Notes: generated by a model not told the origin, from the letters alone. Shown: positions 37,290 through 46,611, counted from the stretch's first letter. The stretch: 64,000 bases of DNA from Cupriavidus sp. P-10 (GCF_003402535.2 NZ_AP025172.1:992001-1056000), one strand, 5' to 3'. Program-made: numbers and translations.

Positions 37290-38129
37290 TTATGCGAGCC
37301 AACTCTTGAGCTGGCCTGCCAGAGCTTCGGGTCGCGTATCGGAATATGAAGCGACCCCCATATCCTGCACTTCCTCGAGCAACTGGCCCGTCTTCTTCGC
37401 AATCGCACCATCGACCGGGGTTTCCGGATCAGGTAGAACAACAAATAGCGCGGGGGGCGCAACGTGTCGCTGAGTAAGATTGTGGGCGACTAGAACATCT
37501 TTGATCGACTTGTAAATGTGACGCTCAACAGTCTGCATGCTGGAATATCGAGCCGAAAGGATATTTCCGAAGCTCGTCCCATTGTCGAGTCCGACATGCA
37601 ATTTCCTTGAGCCGACAGTCAACTCACGATTAGGCACAAATATCTTGCGCGGCAAGGACTCTAAGGCCTTTCGCATCTCCATGTACGCCCAGTCATCATC
37701 CATTGGCGACTCACGCGGCGCGGTATCAACCCACAGAGCGCCGGCATGGCGTTTAAGCAGGCTTGTCAGTTCCTTCTCGACGTGATCCGTAGCGAGGTAG
37801 CCGCAAGCCACCACCCTGATATGCGGCGTACCCGTTGAAACCCTCGCGAGTCCTTCCCTGAAGCTCGCGCCAATGGCAGCCTCAGCACCCGACACCAAGT
37901 CACGAATGTCCATTCCGCTGAGAGCATCACCGTATAGGCTGGAAAGCTTGTTGAATGCCGGGAGCCATCTAAGCAATGGACGCTCGTCGCCCTTAATCGC
38001 CGCCGCAACACCTATGACGAAGTCTTGCTGGCTACCGAGGTCTGGACGAAAAAACAGGGTCGCCCACTCTCCAGTGAAGACTGGTTCGCGCACCGCCGCC
38101 GCTCGCGAAATAAGAAGAGAGAGGTCCAT
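37290..38129 (-). CDS. Unknown partner of a HipA-like kinase
   Basis: This 279-residue protein has an ATG that overlaps the upstream stop as TAATG, so the two are co-translated. Its start (TGEWATLFFRPDLGSQQDFVIG) resembles in pattern the small partners found next to HipA_2-type kinases, but the family is not certain. The rest is alpha/beta with no motif recognised. A terminator follows directly. Confidence 0.6.
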   Translation of the reverse strand: MDLSLLISRAAAVREPVFTGEWATLFFRPDLGSQQDFVIGVAAAIKGDERPLLRWLPAFNKLSSLYGDALSGMDIRDLVSGAEAAIGASFREGLARVSTGTPHIRVVACGYLATDHVEKELTSLLKRHAGALWVDTAPRESPMDDDWAYMEMRKALESLPRKIFVPNRELTVGSRKLHVGLDNGTSFGNILSARYSSMQTVERHIYKSIKDVLVAHNLTQRHVAPPALFVVLPDPETPVDGAIAKKTGQLLEEVQDMGVASYSDTRPEALAGQLKSWLA

Positions 38130-38956
38130 TAGAGTAGGCGCCCGCATGCGTGCGCAAGCGTACCGTTGCTGGCTCGCGCGCTCATGTATTCAACGATTGT
38201 GTCAATTTGCGCCGGGCCCAGGAGTCCTGCCAAGTCGCCTCGCACCCGCTCCGACACCGCCGGCCAAACGTCCTGTGTCGCCATGCCCTCTTGTAGCACA
38301 GACGTGTACCATGATGAGAGTTGCGAAGGTGTCAATTCCCTCCGCGCCATCAAATTAAGTTGATTCAGCGCCATCTCATCTGGCCACGAGGTGTGCCAGC
38401 AGGGGCCTCCTCCCACTGAGCCTTGGTCGATCGCCATGTACTTCATATCGTCCAGGTATAGGAAGTTGGCATCACTGCGATCGCTATTACCTGTGACATG
38501 GTCGACGCCAGTGAGGACGTGCGCGAACTTGCTCTTGAAGAAGGCTGCTAGCTGACTCTGATTGAAACTGGCTAGGCGACGCAAGAAGCGAAACGGCTTG
38601 GCGTTCTGCACAAACGTCGCGGCCCAACATACAGCCAAGCCAGCGCCCTTGTCGACGTATGCCGTGAGGTCGGCACCAAAGGTTGGCAGCATCCCCTGAG
38701 GCAGCAAGATGACGCCTCCCCTAGCCGGTTGGGAAACGCCCCGTATTGCATTCGCCGTGAAGCCAATGGCTTCGTTTGCCACCCCGCACGAGTCAGCGGG
38801 GTAAAGCTTGATCACCGTATCTTCCGGCTCACTTGCCCCAGGCCACAGAACTCGCCCCACGAAGACAGGCTGAGCACCAGTCGCGTGGACAGCATCGTGG
38901 TCGTTGATCCAGGCCGAGAATCCGCAATACGCATCGGCGTGCAGAACGCTAATCAA
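38129..38956 (-). CDS. HipA-like kinase-fold protein
   Basis: About 275 residues from TTG 38956, which has GGAG five bases before it; a GTG at 39022 is the alternative but lacks a ribosome site. GRVLWPGASEPEDTVIKLYP resembles a nucleotide-binding lysine strand. HVTGNSDRSDANFLYLDD with the later MAIDQGSVGGG matches the catalytic loop (N-x-D-R) and metal-binding Asp of HipA-like kinases. HipA relatives phosphorylate protein substrates and act as toxins or defence effectors. The assignment is by motif only. Confidence 0.55.
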   Translation of the reverse strand: MISVLHADAYCGFSAWINDHDAVHATGAQPVFVGRVLWPGASEPEDTVIKLYPADSCGVANEAIGFTANAIRGVSQPARGGVILLPQGMLPTFGADLTAYVDKGAGLAVCWAATFVQNAKPFRFLRRLASFNQSQLAAFFKSKFAHVLTGVDHVTGNSDRSDANFLYLDDMKYMAIDQGSVGGGPCWHTSWPDEMALNQLNLMARRELTPSQLSSWYTSVLQEGMATQDVWPAVSERVRGDLAGLLGPAQIDTIVEYMSARASNGTLAHACGRLL

Positions 38957-39115
38957 AGCCACTCCTATCAGAACGCATCGGTCCGACAGGCAGCGACCGA
39001 TCAGATGTTGTGCATTAGGCACTCATTGGGTTTGATGGCATATTGTCGTCGCTTGCCAACGCTGGCGCAAGAAAGGATTGCTGAACGTGTCAAGCAGCAC
39101 CGAAAGCACCAGGAC

Positions 39116-39202
39116 CCCTCGAGCGCTCGCCTTATATCTAAAACTTGCAGTTAGACAGATTCATCATAACTGGAGTGCGTATGATAGCGGATTGGGCGTA
39201 TC
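39116..39202. repeat. Solitary copy of the right end of the Tn3-family element
   Basis: An 87-base segment matches the inner side and terminal repeat at 46525-46611 (CTCGAGCGCTCGCCTTATAT, CATCATAACTGGA, GGATTGGGCGTATC) in the same orientation. No transposase gene accompanies it. Confidence 0.8.
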
Positions 39203-39393
39203 AGGTCGCGGGCCAAGTACGATAACCCCATCTAAGCCGGTCGCCGGGGCGGAAGTCCCGGCGTACAGGTTTTCCGGAAATTGCCGCCATATTGATAAGA
39301 AGTGCTATTTCCTGCAGACCAAGGGCGACCGCCACTACCAGGGCACCACCTTCCGGGCGCCGGCCTCAACGGCCAGCGCGAACTGACCCGCAC

Positions 39394-40152
39394 TTACTTC
39401 AGCGTCTTCAACCGGTTGTTCGCCGCACGCGCGCCTTCGGTACCTGGATACGTGGCCACCACCTGTTCCAGCGTTTTGCGCGCAGCCGCCTTCTGGCCGG
39501 ACTCGAGCTGATTATTGGCCACCGCGATCATGGCGTCCGGCACCTTGGGATGCGTCGGGTTGGCATGGATCATTTTCTGCAGCACCCAGGTGGACCCCTT
39601 GTAGTCGCGCTGCGCGTAGAGCGAGTTGCCGAGCCAGTACTGCGCCAGCGGCAGGTACGGGCTCTGCGGATATTTCTTGATAAACGACGAGAGCGAATTC
39701 CCGGCGCTCTTGAAGTCGCCCGCCTGGAAATGCTTGAGCGCGGCGTCGTATTCGGGCTTCTCGCCCGGCGGCGACGTGCCCTGGCGGTCTTCGCCCGAAG
39801 CGTGCTGCGGCTCGAACTTCTTCAGGCGCGCATCCAGGTCGGCGTAATAGTCCTTCTGCTGCTTCTGCAGCGTCGCCACCGTGTTCTGCAGCACTTCGTT
39901 CTGGCCGCGTAGTCGCGCGACTTCCTGGCGTAGGCCTTCGAGCTGGTTCTGCAGGTCGAGTGTGGTGCGGCTGTTCTGCTCAATGCGCTGGGTAGCCGTC
40001 GCCTGGAAGCTGTTGAACTGTTCGCGCAGGTTGATGACCGTTTTGCGCGCCTGCTCATCGTCGAATACGCCGGCGTGTGCCTGCGTGGGTGGCAGCATAC
40101 CGCCGCTCGCCATGGCGGCGAGCCACACCAGGGTAAAAACGCGTACTTTCAT
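39394..40152 (-). CDS. cpoB: CpoB/YbgF-like protein, extra copy
   Basis: This 252-residue protein has a signal peptide ending at AHA (residue 27), then a coiled coil (residues 35-110; FNSFQATATQRIEQNSRTTL) and a C-terminal TPR domain (YDAALKHFQAGDFKSAGNSL, ANNQLESGQKAAARKTLEQV). CpoB normally sits after tol-pal and coordinates outer-membrane constriction with peptidoglycan synthesis. Here it has no tol-pal genes beside it and follows a mini H-NS gene, so it is an accessory copy. Confidence 0.9.
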   Translation of the reverse strand: MKVRVFTLVWLAAMASGGMLPPTQAHAGVFDDEQARKTVINLREQFNSFQATATQRIEQNSRTTLDLQNQLEGLRQEVARLRGQNEVLQNTVATLQKQQKDYYADLDARLKKFEPQHASGEDRQGTSPPGEKPEYDAALKHFQAGDFKSAGNSLSSFIKKYPQSPYLPLAQYWLGNSLYAQRDYKGSTWVLQKMIHANPTHPKVPDAMIAVANNQLESGQKAAARKTLEQVVATYPGTEGARAANNRLKTLK

Positions 40153-40228
40153 GGATGGGCGTCGTTGGTTGTGTCGGTGAGCGCTCGTCAGATCGCCGTT
40201 GGTCTGAGGGCCAAATGCATCGGCGGGC

Positions 40229-40495
40229 CTATCCCGCCCGGAAAAACTCGACGCTCTGCCCCGCATTGACGGCCCGCTTGAGCCACGACGGCATCTCGCC
40301 CTGCCCGTCCCAGGTCAGCCCTTCCGCGTTGCGGTAGCAGACCACCGGAGGCGGAGGCGGCGGTGGGGGTGGCTCGGGTGGGGGCGGAGGCGCGAAGCAC
40401 CCCGCCGCGTCGAGCTCTTCCAAGGTGAGCCCGTAGTCGTCCATCTGCGCCTGGATCCAGCGGATCGCGTCCGCCCGCTCAGTTTTTGCTGTCAT
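40229..40495 (-). CDS. Mini H-NS-family protein
   Basis: This 88-residue protein has MTAKTERADAIRWIQAQMDD, a helix, then AAGCFA, a run of 13 prolines interrupted once by glutamate, and the H-NS C-terminal motif CYRNAEGLTWDGQGEMPSWL. Its ATG lies inside the end of a kfrA-tail frame (GATGACAGCAAAAACTGA: stop of one, start of the other). It is almost identical to the gene at 58993. It should bind DNA but lacks a standard H-NS oligomerisation region. Confidence 0.8.
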   Translation of the reverse strand: MTAKTERADAIRWIQAQMDDYGLTLEELDAAGCFAPPPPPEPPPPPPPPPVVCYRNAEGLTWDGQGEMPSWLKRAVNAGQSVEFFRAG

Positions 40496-40600
40496 CGCTG
40501 CCGTCACTGCTGTCGTTGCCTTCGTCCTGGTTGCCAGGCAGCGCCGCCGCCCCCGGCTCGTTGCACAGCTCTTCCCCTTGGTCTTCCTGCGCAGTGGTCG
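40479..40600 (-). pseudogene. kfrA 3' tail remnant
   Basis: The frame ending at 40479 reads AAALPGNQDEGNDSSDGSDD and S-K-N, nearly the same as the end of the KfrA protein at 41923. The rest of kfrA is missing. The remnant provides the overlap from which the mini H-NS gene may be translated. Confidence 0.65.
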
Positions 40601-40670
40601 CCGAACTTCCGGCCTGCCGAGTTTGCTAGTCAGAAGGGGGGCGGACCGGCCGCGCCCGCCAACCTGTCGT

Positions 40671-41705
40671 TCAGTACAAGAGATCGATGAGGAAGCGCTC
40701 GGGCTTCTTGCCAATCCACGCGGGAGCCCGACCGCGCCCTGACCAGGTCTGGCCCGTCTTGGGGTTGCGGTACCTCGGGAGCGGCGCGGCCTTCGTCTTG
40801 GTCGGGACAGCGCGGGCAGCGGGCTCAACACTGGGCTGGCCCGCAATGTCCTCAATGCTGAGGTCGTACTCCTGCATCCACTGCCGAATCTCCTCCACGA
40901 CCTTTGGCACTTCCGCGGCTCGCAACTGCTCAAGTTGCGCATTGACAGATGCCAGTTGAGCGAGCAGTGAGGATTGGGACGGGCGTTGGGTTGCGGTAGG
41001 CGCCTTTTGCTCCTGTCGCGGCTTCCGGGTTCGCGTCTTCTGAGTCGGCGCTTCCGGGGCAGCCTCCACTCCAGGCAGTGCTCTCTGCTTCGGCCCGCGC
41101 TTCCGGGTTGGGGTCTCCGTGACTTCCGGAGCGGCAACTTCAGCTAGGATTTTCGGCTTCCGACCGCGCTTCGGGGCCCGCGTCTCTCCTGGCGTAGCTT
41201 CCGCAGCTGGGGCGTAACGCGGTACTACCGGGGCGGCCGTTTCGGTCAGTTCGCCCTGGGCGGCAGCTTCCATCGGTTCGTCCGTGGCCAGGACTTCAAC
41301 CGCAGCTTCGGCCACGGCTTCAGTGGTCGCTTCCGAGGGCATGGCTTCAATGGGCGCTTCCGGCGCGTCAGATTCAGTCAACGCTTCCGCTGCAGCGGTG
41401 GCTTCTATCGATGCTTCCGGTGCCACGTCTTCCGTTGAAGCGTCCGGGGCTGTGTAAGGCCGCCGGCGCCGATATGACACCGTCGCCGTCGGGCCGCTAT
41501 CCCGGCTTGTGGACCAGAAGTCCAAGCGTCGGGTCTGAGTGTCAACGCTGACACGACCGACGCCTGCACCACTGGCTTCACCACTGACGGGATCCGCGTC
41601 GCGCATCGCCTCAGCGATGGGAAGCTCCATCTGACGTCCGTCCGTCGCATTGCTCGCGACAACGGGTTCAACCACTTGCTTCGGGGCCAATTCGTTCTCC
41701 TTCAT
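40671..41705 (-). CDS. Long H-NS-family protein with one AT-hook
   Basis: The protein has 344 residues; ATG 41705 is chosen, although AAGGAG lies just after it and could serve a TTG at about 41690. The acidic Ala/Glu/Pro-rich body contains APKRGRKPK (AT-hook-like) and TRKRGPK. A coiled segment (LLAQLASVNAQLEQLRAAEV) is followed by the H-NS DNA-binding domain YRNPKTGQTWSGRGRAPAWI near the C-terminus. It is a nucleoid protein expected to silence AT-rich DNA. A paralogue with eight AT-hooks lies at 59429-60994. Confidence 0.82.
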   Translation of the reverse strand: MKENELAPKQVVEPVVASNATDGRQMELPIAEAMRDADPVSGEASGAGVGRVSVDTQTRRLDFWSTSRDSGPTATVSYRRRRPYTAPDASTEDVAPEASIEATAAAEALTESDAPEAPIEAMPSEATTEAVAEAAVEVLATDEPMEAAAQGELTETAAPVVPRYAPAAEATPGETRAPKRGRKPKILAEVAAPEVTETPTRKRGPKQRALPGVEAAPEAPTQKTRTRKPRQEQKAPTATQRPSQSSLLAQLASVNAQLEQLRAAEVPKVVEEIRQWMQEYDLSIEDIAGQPSVEPAARAVPTKTKAAPLPRYRNPKTGQTWSGRGRAPAWIGKKPERFLIDLLY

Positions 41706-41819
41706 CGAAGTCACTGCAGGTGCAGACGCTTCCTTATCCCATGGACGATGAGACCTTGTCTCTTGCGTGTCGTTCGCTCTCGCCTGCGCCAAGCCTTCCT
41801 TACGACTTCTCGCGCCCAA

Positions 41820-41939
41820 TCAACGCCGTACAACGTCGGGACCTTTCTGCCGACTCGTCGTATTCGACGTCTTCGGTCCCGGCGTAATAGAGAGACTGGA
41901 TGAGCGGATCGCGTCCGCCCGCTCAGTTTTTGCTGTCAT
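41820..41939 (-). pseudogene. 5' scrap of a mini H-NS gene
   Basis: ATG 41939, overlapping the kfrA stop, begins MTAKTERADAIR exactly as in the sister genes, then turns into unrelated sequence after twelve codons. It shows the ancestral order kfrA, mini H-NS with a 17-base overlap. Confidence 0.7.
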
Positions 41940-43053
41940 CGCTGCCGTCACTGCTGTCGTTGCCATCGTCCTGATTGCCAGGCAGCGCCGCCGCCTCCTG
42001 CCCGTTGCCCGGCTCTTTCCCGTGGTCTTCCGGCGCGGTCGCCGGCGGACTGCCGGCCTTGCGCCGCCGCCCACCACCACTCTCCCCCCGCCGCTCGGGC
42101 GGCCCCATCCGCAATTCTGCCAGCAGCTGGCGCGCCAGCGCCGCTTCCGCTTCGGCTCGCTCGGCCCGGCGCTGCGCCGCGGCGAGTTCCGCCTGCACGG
42201 TGTCCAGGTCGCCCGCCGCCTTGCGCTGCGCCTGCTCGGTGGCCGCGAGCCGCTCGGCCAGCGCCACGGCCTGCGCTTCCAGCTTCGCGCGGCCCTCCGC
42301 CTGCGCCACCGCGGCATCGCGCGCCTCGCTGCGTGTCGCCGCCAGTTCGGCGCGCAGGTCGTCGGCCGTGCGCTCGCTCTTCTGACGCGCGGTGCGCTCC
42401 TGGTCGAGTTCGCGCAAGCTGCGCCGCTCGCTGGCTTCGGCGCGTTCCTGCGCCAGCGTCACCGCCTCGCGCGCTCGCTCCAGCTCCGCCGAGAATTGGG
42501 TACGCAGTTCCGCCAGTTGCCGGCCCGCGGCCTCCAGTTCCGCCCGCCCCGCATCCAGCCGGGCCTGGGTCGCCGCGTGCCCCTGCCGCTCCGCGGCCAG
42601 CGTCGCCTGACCCTCCCCGATGGTTTGGCGCGCGGTGTCCAGTTGCGCGACGAGCGCCGCAGCGTCCTCGCGCGCCAGCGCGGTCTCGGCGTGCGCGGCA
42701 TCGCGCTCGGCCTCAGCAGCGCTGGCGGCGGCGCGCGCCTCCGCGCGCAACGTGGCCAGTTCGGCGGACGCGGCCTCGTTGGCCGACTGCCAGATGGTCT
42801 GGACCGCCCCGGCCGCAATGTCCTTCAACGCCTCCGGCAAGTCGGGATGGTCGATGGTGACGCGCGTACGGCCGCGCAGCTCCTGCCAGAACGCCTGCAA
42901 CACCTCGGCGGGCGTGCCCATGCTGCCCTTGCGCACCAGGCTGTAGAGCTTGTTGGCGGTGGGCGTGACGCCGTAACGGAAGAACAGCAGGCCGCAGACC
43001 TCGCGGTAGAGCGCGCGGGTCTCGGGGAAGGCCCCTAACAAAGATACGCCCAA
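41923..43053 (-). CDS. kfrA: KfrA-like coiled-coil DNA-binding protein, 5' end cut by Tn3 element
   Basis: This 376-residue protein has a KfrA N-terminal domain at about residues 8-110 (PETRALYREVCGLLFFRYG, ANKLYSLVRKGSMGTPAEVL), then some 200 residues of Ala/Glu/Arg coiled coil and an acidic tail ending DGSDDSKN. The first codons (TTG GGC GTA TCT) belong to the end of the Tn3-family transposon, so the natural start was lost and TTG 43053 may serve as a new one. KfrA proteins bind DNA and help plasmid stability. Fragments of this gene recur at 28319, 40479 and 58216. Confidence 0.8.
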   Translation of the reverse strand: MGVSLLGAFPETRALYREVCGLLFFRYGVTPTANKLYSLVRKGSMGTPAEVLQAFWQELRGRTRVTIDHPDLPEALKDIAAGAVQTIWQSANEAASAELATLRAEARAAASAAEAERDAAHAETALAREDAAALVAQLDTARQTIGEGQATLAAERQGHAATQARLDAGRAELEAAGRQLAELRTQFSAELERAREAVTLAQERAEASERRSLRELDQERTARQKSERTADDLRAELAATRSEARDAAVAQAEGRAKLEAQAVALAERLAATEQAQRKAAGDLDTVQAELAAAQRRAERAEAEAALARQLLAELRMGPPERRGESGGGRRRKAGSPPATAPEDHGKEPGNGQEAAALPGNQDDGNDSSDGSDDSKN

Positions 43054-43175
43054 ACCGCTATCATAAGCCTTATGGTTATATAGATGGCGGCGCTAATAAC
43101 TTGCAGAAATAAGCACGGAACTGTCACCTGCCCCAGCTAGGCTGGCCGGCCTTTCAGCGATTGTCGAGATCCTGT

Positions 43176-46175
43176 ATGGCCACCGTCGAGCGTACCGCCT
43201 ACCCGCGTTTCCCAAAGGTCTTTTCCCTCAAGGAACTGCGGGCCTGCTACACACCAAGCGCGGAAGAACTGGACTGGGCGACGCGGTCCACACGCGGGCA
43301 AGAATCGCGACTTGGTCTGCTGGTGCTCCTGAAGGTCTTTCAGCAGCTACACCACTTCCCGAGCCTTGATACGATTCCTGCCAGCGTGCCGGAACTGGTG
43401 CGCATCAGCGCCGGCCTGAACCCAGGTACGAAGTTTGGCTACGACCGAAAGGTGTCGCCGACCTTGTTCCGGCACTACACGGCCGTGCGAGAGTTCCTTG
43501 GCATCCAGGCCTACCTCGGCACCGATGCCAACGAGGTCACTATCCGTGCTGCGCGCGACGCCGCCGAAACGATGGACCAGCCGGTTGACATCATCAACGC
43601 GACGATCGATGCCCTGGTCCTGCGTCAGATCGAACTGCCATCCTTCTCCACGTTAGATGCCATCGTCGAGCAGGTCCACGCTCGCACGCAAACCGCCCTG
43701 TTTCGCCGGATCAGACGACGCCTGTCCGAGGACGAGCAGCACCGGCTTGACCGGTTGCTGACCCGAGACCTAGCAAGCCGTCAGACTGCCTATCACAACA
43801 TCAAGCGCCACGCGCTGCGTCCCTCGCGCAAGCACCTGACTCTGCTGATCGAGCATCTGACCTGGCTGGACACCATTGGAGACTTTTCCAAGACCGTGGC
43901 AGGCGTGCCGGCTTCCAAGCTGCGGTCCTTGGCGAGCCAGGCCATGAGCCTGGACGCGGCCAATCTCAAGGAGATCTTGCCGGAGAAGCGCTATGCGCTG
44001 ATGGTGGCGCTCCTCAATCAAATGCGGGTACGGGTGCGGGACGATCTCGTCGAAATGTTTATCCGGCGCATGAGCGCCATCCACAAGCGGGCACGGGAAG
44101 AGTTGGAGCAAATCCAGTCCCGCCGGCGCGCGCAAATGGAGAAGCTCGTCGCGCTGCTCGACGGCGTGGTCGAGATCGTCGCCGAGGGCGAGGACGATGC
44201 TCAGATCGGCGTAGAGGTAAGGCGCCTTCTTGCCCCCTCAGGCGATTTGGAGTCTTTACGCGAGAGCTGCGCCGAGGTCCGCGCCTTCAGCGGGAACAAC
44301 TACTTGCCCCTTTTGTGGCGGCATTTTCGCCCGCACCGCTCGGTAATGTTGCGCCTGGCCGAGGTGCTGAAGTGGCAGTCAACCAGCCAGTCGTGCACCC
44401 TGCTGGCCGCACTGGCAGTCGTGTTGAAGAATGCGGCCCTGCACCGCGAATGGTTTGCCGCCGACGTCGATCTGAGCTTCGCCTCGGAGCGCTGGCGCAA
44501 GCTCGTACATCGCTCTGACAATCTTGGGCCCGGCATTAATCGGCGCTATCTGGAGCTCTGCGTGCTTTCGCATATGGTCGCCGAACTGCGCTCTGGCGAC
44601 CTCTGCGTCGACGGCTCAGACGCGTTTGCCGACTACCGGCTGCATCTGTTGCCCTGGCGTGAATGCGAGCGCCGTATCCCTGACTACTGTGCCAAGCTGG
44701 AGATGCCGACCAACGCGCAGGATTTCGTTGCACACCTACGTCAGTGGTTGGCCGCGACGGCACAGAACCTGGACGATGGTTTTCCGGATAAGCGTCAGCA
44801 CGTCACCATTGGCCGCAACGGCGAGCCGGTACTCCGCCGGACCGTCGCCAAGGAAATCCCCGCCAGCGCGCTTGAGCTTCAGCAGACGCTGATCCGCCAC
44901 ATGCCGAACCGCAACCTGCTGGACGTGCTGGCCAACATCGAGCATTGGACCCACTTCACGCGCCACTTCGGCCCACTTTCAGGCAGCGATCCCAAGATCC
45001 GCCACGCCGCCGAGCGCTACTTGCTGACGATCTTCGCCATGGGCTGCAATCTCGGACCCACGCAAGCAGCTCGCCACATGGGCGAACGGGTGACGCCGCA
45101 CATGATGTCGTTCGTAAATCGGCGGCATATGAGTCTCGAACGGCTTGAAACCGCGCAGCGCGAACTGATCGAGTTGTATCTCCAGCTCGACCTGCCCAAG
45201 CATTGGGGGGACGGTAAGACCGTGGCGGCTGACGGCACGCAATACGACTTCTACGACAATAACCTGCTCACGGGCTATCACTTCCGCTACCGCAAGAAGG
45301 GCGCGGTCGCCTACCGGCATGTTGCAGACAACTACATCGCCGTATTCCGACACTTCATCCCGCCCGGCGTGTGGGAGGCTGTCTACGTCATCGAGGGCTT
45401 GCTCAAGGCAGGCTTGAGCGTGGAGGCAGATACGGTGCATGCCGACACCCAGGGCCAGTCAGCTGCCGTTTTTGCCTTTACCTACCTGCTTGGCATCAAC
45501 CTGATGCCGCGGATTCGTAACTGGCAGGATCTGAAACTTTACCGAGCCGATCCCACCTCCAAGTATCGTCACATTGACCGCCTTTTTTCGGGCGCGGTGG
45601 ATTGGGATCTGATCGCCCTTCACTGGCAGGATCTGATGCAGGTCGCGTTGTCGATCCAGGCCGGAACCATATCCTCTCCCCTACTGCTGCGTCGCTTGGG
45701 ATCGGATAGTCGCAAGAATCGCCTCCTGCTGGCCGCCCAGGAACTGGGTAAGGTTGTTCGCACCGTGTTTCTGCTGGAGTGGATCGGTAGCCGCGAACTG
45801 CGCCAGGAAATCACGGCGACGACCAACAAGATCGAGTCCTACAATGGCTTTGCCAAGTGGTTTTCGTTCGGCGGCGATGTGCTGCCAGTGAACGATCCCG
45901 ACGAGCAGCAAAAGCGATTGCGCTACAACGATCTGATCGCCTCCGCAGTGATCCTTCAGAACACCGCCGACATGATGCAGGCGCTTCGTGCCATGGAGAA
46001 GGACGGTATCAAGGTCGACGTAGACGACATCGGCTTCCTCAGCCCATATCTCACCAGCAACATCAAGCGCTTTGGCGACTACAAGCTAAACCTTGAGCGG
46101 ACTCCGGAGGCCTGGATCCACGACAGTCTTTTCGCTGCCCCCGCATTCTCCATTCGGAAGCCACGCCATGCCTAA
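43176..46175 (+). CDS. tnpA: Tn3-family transposase TnpA
   Basis: This 999-residue protein from ATG 43176 is the full length for the family. The N-terminal DNA-binding region (DUF4158-like: FSLKELRACYTPSAEELDWA) is followed by the DDE core: VAADGTQYDFYDNN, VHADTQGQSAAVFAF and NKIESYNGFAKWFSFGG contain the acidic triad. It carries out replicative transposition of the element and appears intact. Confidence 0.93.
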   Translation: MATVERTAYPRFPKVFSLKELRACYTPSAEELDWATRSTRGQESRLGLLVLLKVFQQLHHFPSLDTIPASVPELVRISAGLNPGTKFGYDRKVSPTLFRHYTAVREFLGIQAYLGTDANEVTIRAARDAAETMDQPVDIINATIDALVLRQIELPSFSTLDAIVEQVHARTQTALFRRIRRRLSEDEQHRLDRLLTRDLASRQTAYHNIKRHALRPSRKHLTLLIEHLTWLDTIGDFSKTVAGVPASKLRSLASQAMSLDAANLKEILPEKRYALMVALLNQMRVRVRDDLVEMFIRRMSAIHKRAREELEQIQSRRRAQMEKLVALLDGVVEIVAEGEDDAQIGVEVRRLLAPSGDLESLRESCAEVRAFSGNNYLPLLWRHFRPHRSVMLRLAEVLKWQSTSQSCTLLAALAVVLKNAALHREWFAADVDLSFASERWRKLVHRSDNLGPGINRRYLELCVLSHMVAELRSGDLCVDGSDAFADYRLHLLPWRECERRIPDYCAKLEMPTNAQDFVAHLRQWLAATAQNLDDGFPDKRQHVTIGRNGEPVLRRTVAKEIPASALELQQTLIRHMPNRNLLDVLANIEHWTHFTRHFGPLSGSDPKIRHAAERYLLTIFAMGCNLGPTQAARHMGERVTPHMMSFVNRRHMSLERLETAQRELIELYLQLDLPKHWGDGKTVAADGTQYDFYDNNLLTGYHFRYRKKGAVAYRHVADNYIAVFRHFIPPGVWEAVYVIEGLLKAGLSVEADTVHADTQGQSAAVFAFTYLLGINLMPRIRNWQDLKLYRADPTSKYRHIDRLFSGAVDWDLIALHWQDLMQVALSIQAGTISSPLLLRRLGSDSRKNRLLLAAQELGKVVRTVFLLEWIGSRELRQEITATTNKIESYNGFAKWFSFGGDVLPVNDPDEQQKRLRYNDLIASAVILQNTADMMQALRAMEKDGIKVDVDDIGFLSPYLTSNIKRFGDYKLNLERTPEAWIHDSLFAAPAFSIRKPRHA

Positions 46176-46512
46176 CACCCAGACCCCTTATGGCCCGGTT
46201 GACACCGATGCCTTGCATCGCCTGCAGGACAGTTTCGACACCCGCGAGATCCTGCGCATTGTGGACCTCGTCGATACGATACGAACCCGAGTCAGTGAGC
46301 CAGCAGGTATTCGCGACGACTTACTCCAGTTACATGGCATGGCCCATTCGGTTCTCAATGGTGCCGGTCTCGTCTCGGGAGCAACGAATCCAGCCTTGGT
46401 CGAGCAGGCCGAGACCATTGTGGAGGAACTAGAAGACTTGATACGGGTGCTCCAACGCGCTGTGCACGCGCTGCGCCCACTAGAACTTCTCCGACCTTCC
46501 AGCGACGCGTGA
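46168..46512 (+). CDS. tnpC: TnpC-like transposition regulator
   Basis: This 114-residue acidic helical protein overlaps the tnpA stop by eight bases. Position, size and helical character (FDTREILRIVDLVDTIRTRV, VEELEDLIRVLQRAVHALR) fit TnpC of the Tn4652/Tn5041 group, which limits TnpA production after transcription. The assignment rests mostly on context. Confidence 0.6.
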   Translation: MPNTQTPYGPVDTDALHRLQDSFDTREILRIVDLVDTIRTRVSEPAGIRDDLLQLHGMAHSVLNGAGLVSGATNPALVEQAETIVEELEDLIRVLQRAVHALRPLELLRPSSDA

Positions 46513-46524
46513 CAGGCTTGCCGC

Positions 46525-46611
46525 GCCTCGAGCGCTCGCCTTATATCCAGAATTTGCAGTTAGAAAAATTCATCATAACTGGAAGGCTTATGATAGTGGA
46601 TTGGGCGTATC
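46525..46611. repeat. Right end region of the Tn3-family element
   Basis: The terminal repeat and adjacent inner sequence, matched by the solitary copy at 39116-39202 in the same orientation. The two copies bracket the cpoB, H-NS and kfrA genes plus the transposon. Confidence 0.8.

Larger units (their letters stand above)
39927..41737. repeat. Duplicated H-NS cassette, copy 1
   Basis: This segment, from the 5' part of cpoB through the mini H-NS gene, a kfrA tail and the long H-NS gene, recurs in the same order and orientation at 58688-61026. The match starts at CGTAGGCCTTCGAGCTGG and ends at GCAGACGCTTCCTTAT. Confidence 0.85.

Noticed and set aside
43041..43053. Natural start of kfrA at TTG 43053
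   Set aside because: These bases belong to the transposon terminal repeat, so any start there is secondary; the original 5' end is missing.
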